DNA from: Dehalococcoidia bacterium
GTDB lineage: Bacteria; Chloroflexota; Dehalococcoidia; SM23-28-2
Direction: 5' to 3'
Length of the DNA stretch: 9,326 bases
NCBI GenBank assembly: GCA_022866185.1
Contig: JALHUG010000270.1
Location: forward strand, 1-9,326
Positions 7,365 through 9,326 of the stretch are shown here, piece after piece; the first letter of the stretch is position 1; every line of letters begins with the position of its first letter. The notes under the pieces were generated by a model, which saw only the letters and a program-made list of their open reading frames with translations, was not told where the DNA came from and did not search any database. Position numbers and translations under genes: made by a program.

Positions 7365-7469
7365 GCGGCGGTTGCCTCCTGCTACCGTATCGGCTAGGCT
7401 AGCTCTGGCGGTCGGAGTGTGGGCGCCACAGCTTGGCGTTGGCCGCTACTGCGTTGGGTAGGGGGAGAT

Positions 7470-8663
7470 ATGGATAGGCAGGTGCTTGAAAGGGCAGAGG
7501 AGCACTTCGCACGGCTGCTCCAAGAGCAGTTGGAGCGGATAGAGCGGATGAAGGAGGATGAGGGGTGGGTTGACTACGAAAAGGTCAAGCCCATCGTCAT
7601 CGGCGTGTGCTGGGGGGACGGCATTGGCCCCTACATCTGTCAGCAAGCGCAGAGGGTTCTCGAGTTCCTGCTCAGGCCAGAGCTGGCGAGCGGCAAGGTA
7701 GTCTTCAAGATCATCGAGGGCCTGACCATCGAGAATCGGGCCAAGCACAACAAGGCCATCCCCGACGATGTGCTGGCGCAGCTCAAGCAGTGCCACGTGA
7801 TCCTCAAGGGGCCCACCACAACGCCGCGCAGGGGAGACCCCTGGCCCAACATCGAGAGCGCCAACGTCGCCATGCGGCGCGCTCTGGACCTGTTCGCCAA
7901 CGTCAGGCCGGTGAAGGTTCCGCAGCAGGGGATCGACTGGATGTTCTTCCGGGAGAACACTGAGGGGGCCTACGTCCTGGGCAGCAGCGGGATCAACGTC
8001 ACGGACGACCTGGCCATCGACTTCACGGTGACCACCAGCCAGGGCTCCGAGCGGATCATCCGCTTGGCCTTCGACTACGCCAAGAGGAACGGCATCAACA
8101 AGGTGACTGTGGTCACCAAGGCCAACGTCATCAAGACCTCCGACGGCAAGTTCCTCGATGTGGCCCGGCAGGTCGCCAAGGACTACCCGGAAGTCGAGTG
8201 GGACGACTGGTACATCGACATCATGACCGCCAAGCTGGTGGATCCCAAGAGGCGGACGCAGTTCCGCGTCATGGTGCTGCCCAACCTCTACGGCGACATC
8301 CTGACGGACGAGGCGGCGGAGCTCCAGGGTGGCGTGGGAACAGCAGGCAGCGCCAACATCGGCAAGCGCTACGCCATGTTCGAGGCCATCCACGGCAGTG
8401 CGCCGCGCATGGTCGAAGAGGGCCGCGCCGACTATGCCGACCCCAGCAGCGTTATCCGGGCGGCGGCGATGATGCTGAACCACATCGGCTTCGCCGACCG
8501 CGGCAAGAGGCTGGAGATGGCCCTCGAGATCTGCGGCGCTTTCGAGAAGAAGCTGGTGGTCACCGGCCGCCCCAGCGGGGCCAAGGGAGCCGAGTTCGCC
8601 GACTATCTGATGGAGACACTCCAGGACCCCGAGCTGGAGAAGCGCTGGCAGAGCTATCAGTAG
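7470..8663 (+). CDS. icd: Isocitrate/isopropylmalate dehydrogenase family protein, probably isocitrate dehydrogenase
   Basis: This family oxidatively decarboxylates a 2-hydroxy acid with NAD(P) and a divalent metal; isocitrate to 2-oxoglutarate in the TCA cycle is the best fit. Evidence for isocitrate is the SxNVxxR substrate motif (Ser130, Asn132, Arg136), FANVRPVK (143-149, Arg146) and FFRENTEGAYV (159-169). Further residues are Lys218 in TKANVIKTSDGKF, Asp250, and metal-binding Asp276 and Asp280 in NLYGDILTD. Isopropylmalate dehydrogenases normally lack the ENTE block. At the coenzyme-discriminating site HGSAP is followed by Arg313-Met314. This is neither the Lys-Tyr of NADP enzymes nor the Asp-Ile of NAD enzymes, so the cofactor is uncertain. 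GDGIGPY (49-55) has Tyr where Glu is usual. A charged helical stretch of about 40 residues precedes the first strand. The ATG at 7470 follows AGGGGGAG; a GTG start at 7419 has a poorer site. Length is 397 residues. Confidence 0.85.
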   Translation: MDRQVLERAEEHFARLLQEQLERIERMKEDEGWVDYEKVKPIVIGVCWGDGIGPYICQQAQRVLEFLLRPELASGKVVFKIIEGLTIENRAKHNKAIPDDVLAQLKQCHVILKGPTTTPRRGDPWPNIESANVAMRRALDLFANVRPVKVPQQGIDWMFFRENTEGAYVLGSSGINVTDDLAIDFTVTTSQGSERIIRLAFDYAKRNGINKVTVVTKANVIKTSDGKFLDVARQVAKDYPEVEWDDWYIDIMTAKLVDPKRRTQFRVMVLPNLYGDILTDEAAELQGGVGTAGSANIGKRYAMFEAIHGSAPRMVEEGRADYADPSSVIRAAAMMLNHIGFADRGKRLEMALEICGAFEKKLVVTGRPSGAKGAEFADYLMETLQDPELEKRWQSYQ

Positions 8664-8695
8664 GGGCGAAGGGCTGCGCAACAGCGCCGAAGACT

Positions 8696-8730
8696 GCCAC
8701 GGCGCCCATGCTCATCATGGGCGCCGTGGC
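8696..8730 (+). terminator. 15-bp perfect hairpin after icd
   Basis: GCCACGGCGCCCATG (8696-8710) pairs perfectly with 8716-8730 around a CTCAT loop, 32 bp after the icd stop. It is very stable but lacks a T-run on either strand. It could stop transcription weakly, protect the mRNA 3' end, or act in both directions between the convergent genes. Confidence 0.5.
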
Positions 8731-8757
8731 GTGTCGGCGACAACGCGACGAGGGGGC

Positions 8758-8784
8758 GGGAGCCCAGCCAGGGGCTGGGCTCCC
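8758..8784 (-). terminator. 12-bp perfect hairpin after the minus-strand hydrolase fragment
   Basis: GGGAGCCCAGCC (8758-8769) pairs perfectly with 8773-8784 around an AGG loop, 9 bp after the minus-strand TAA at 8794. No T-run follows. Its position right after the stop suggests it belonged to the original hydrolase gene's 3' end. Confidence 0.5.
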
Positions 8785-8793
8785 CGGTTGAAC

Positions 8794-9180
8794 TTAGGGA
8801 ACGTCGGCCGCCCAAGCATCCACTATGTTCTGCCACGCGTCCGACGGCAGGATGTAGCCAGCCAGCAGGTTCTTGGTGGTCACTTTGGTGACCGCCGCGA
8901 CGTACTTGAGGTGGCTGGGATAGAGCGCAGCCAGCGTGGCCTCACTGAAGGGGATATGCGAGCCGTAGAAGATGCAGAACGACTGCGGGTACGGAGGCAG
9001 ATTCAGTCCGGTGTTAGTTGCGGTGGGCACAGCGTGCTGCGACAGGCGAAGGCCGCCCAGCGCGTTGCCGTAGCTATCGCGGGCGATGGGGTCGGGCGGC
9101 GTCATATCAAGCTCGATCGGCGGCGCGCTGGCTGGTGCAATGCCATACTTCACCCACCGGAGCAGGTTGTCGTAAACTGC
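8794..9180 (-). pseudogene. C-terminal fragment of an alpha/beta-hydrolase-domain protein
   Basis: The frame from GCA (9180) to TAA (8794) gives 128 residues beginning AVYDNLLRWVKYGIAPASAP. It contains DSYGNALGGLRL, QHAVPTATNTG, SFCIFYGSHIPF and ATLAALYPSHLKYVAAVTK, ending SDAWQNIVDAWAADVP. This pattern matches, from memory, the C-terminus of the large 'alpha/beta hydrolase domain-containing protein' family (Abhydrolase_10 type, usually several hundred residues). The nucleophile and most of the catalytic domain would lie upstream and are absent. Upstream of 9180 the DNA instead encodes, in a different frame, an ABC-F ATPase. The frame stays open to a TTG at 9246, but those 22 extra residues are out-of-frame ABC-F sequence. 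It is either a decayed fragment left by a rearrangement or an assembly join. The family call is moderately sure. Confidence 0.65.
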
Positions 9181-9325
9181 GCTCCCCACCTGATAGAACG
9201 CCGACCTTCTTGAAGACGTCATCGCCGCGGAAGAGGAAACAACCAAGCAGGTTTCGCGCCTGGGAGGCGGTCTCGCGGGAGGCGGCGGCTTCCACGGTTT
9301 CGAGCACTGTCTGGTCGGGGTCGAG
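9179..9325 (-). pseudogene. ABC-F family ATPase, internal fragment broken just after the signature motif
   Basis: The frame entering at 9325 gives 49 residues, LDPDQTVLETVEAAASRETA and onward, including RNLLGCFLFRGDDVFKKVGVLSGGER. This is typical of the second ATPase domain of ABC-F proteins (soluble, ribosome-associated, twin ATP-binding cassettes), with the LSGGER signature at the end. Normally the sequence continues into an alpha helix and the Walker B motif (LLLDEPTNHLD). Here, after the codons for GERS, it becomes LRQPAPVGEVW and onward to a TGA at 9107. That tail is hydrolase DNA read out of frame. So the gene lacks Walker B, the H-loop and its C-terminus. The N-terminal portion lies outside the window. 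The family call is firm; whether the break is biological or an assembly artefact cannot be decided here. Confidence 0.75.
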
Positions 9326-9326
9326 C

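Larger units (their letters stand above)
7100..7469. other. 370-bp divergent intergenic region between purQ and icd
   Basis: This contains the purQ -10 box (7109-7114) and a hairpin with a TTTTT loop (GCGGC and CCCC at 7163-7172 pairing with GGGG and GCCGC at 7178-7187, one mismatch). A composite copy of the dispersed repeat follows (7184-7364). The last 105 bp before the dehydrogenase must hold its promoter, but the best candidate (TTGCCT and TAGGCT, 17 bp apart) is too weak to call. No gene is seen. Confidence 0.7.

Noticed and set aside
7372..7400. TTGCCT-17 bp-TAGGCT as an icd promoter
   Set aside because: The -10 matches only 3 of 6 bases, so the call is not better than chance in GC-rich DNA.
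7446..8681. 411-residue open frame on the minus strand opposite icd
   Set aside because: It is antisense to the dehydrogenase and its composition mirrors the codon bias of the real gene; no motif or ribosome-binding site supports it.

Overview
The window looks like part of a GC-rich bacterial chromosome, probably from Chloroflexota (Dehalococcoidia-like). That placement is an inference. It rests on the high GC content, two tandem-DUF4389 membrane proteins, a dispersed repeat built around TTCGACAAGCTC / GCTCATGG, and the overall protein flavour. No rRNA or tRNA is present to confirm it.

Layout, left to right. (1) Positions 1-1789, minus strand: a compact operon rplI -> 66-aa unknown protein -> dnaB. 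rplI and the small gene overlap by ATGA. The small gene carries the likely dnaB ribosome-binding site in its last codons, and dnaB runs off the left edge. Ribosomal protein L9 has an unusual acidic repeat tail. (2) Positions 1790-2178 are non-coding and structured: one perfect DnaA box with two near matches, a GC-rich hairpin, and a cluster of hairpins that resembles the right end of an IS200/IS605-type element. (3) Positions 2179-7099, minus strand: a purine-synthesis block in the transcription order purQ -> long DUF4389 membrane protein -> short DUF4389 membrane protein -> purL. PurQ and PurL are subunits of the same enzyme (FGAM synthase), yet two membrane-protein genes separate them, and the third subunit PurS is not in the window. 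purQ, and more weakly purL, have a -10-like box so close to the start codon that transcripts may be nearly leaderless. (4) Positions 7100-7469: a divergent intergenic region filled by a composite copy of the dispersed palindromic repeat, also found upstream of purL. (5) Positions 7470-8663, plus strand: an isocitrate/isopropylmalate-family dehydrogenase, best read as isocitrate dehydrogenase. (6) Positions 8664-8793: a convergent intergenic region with two long perfect hairpins. (7) Positions 8794-9326, minus strand: a broken join. An ABC-F ATPase reading frame entering from the right stops matching its family just after the LSGGER signature and is joined out of frame to the C-terminal 128 residues of an alpha/beta-hydrolase-domain protein.

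Most of the window is housekeeping (replication, translation, purine synthesis, TCA cycle). I see no defence system, CRISPR array or complete mobile element. The most interesting items are the ABC-F/hydrolase junction, the L9 tail, the DnaA-box cluster upstream of the dnaB operon, the hairpin cluster after purL, and the membrane-protein pair lodged between purQ and purL.
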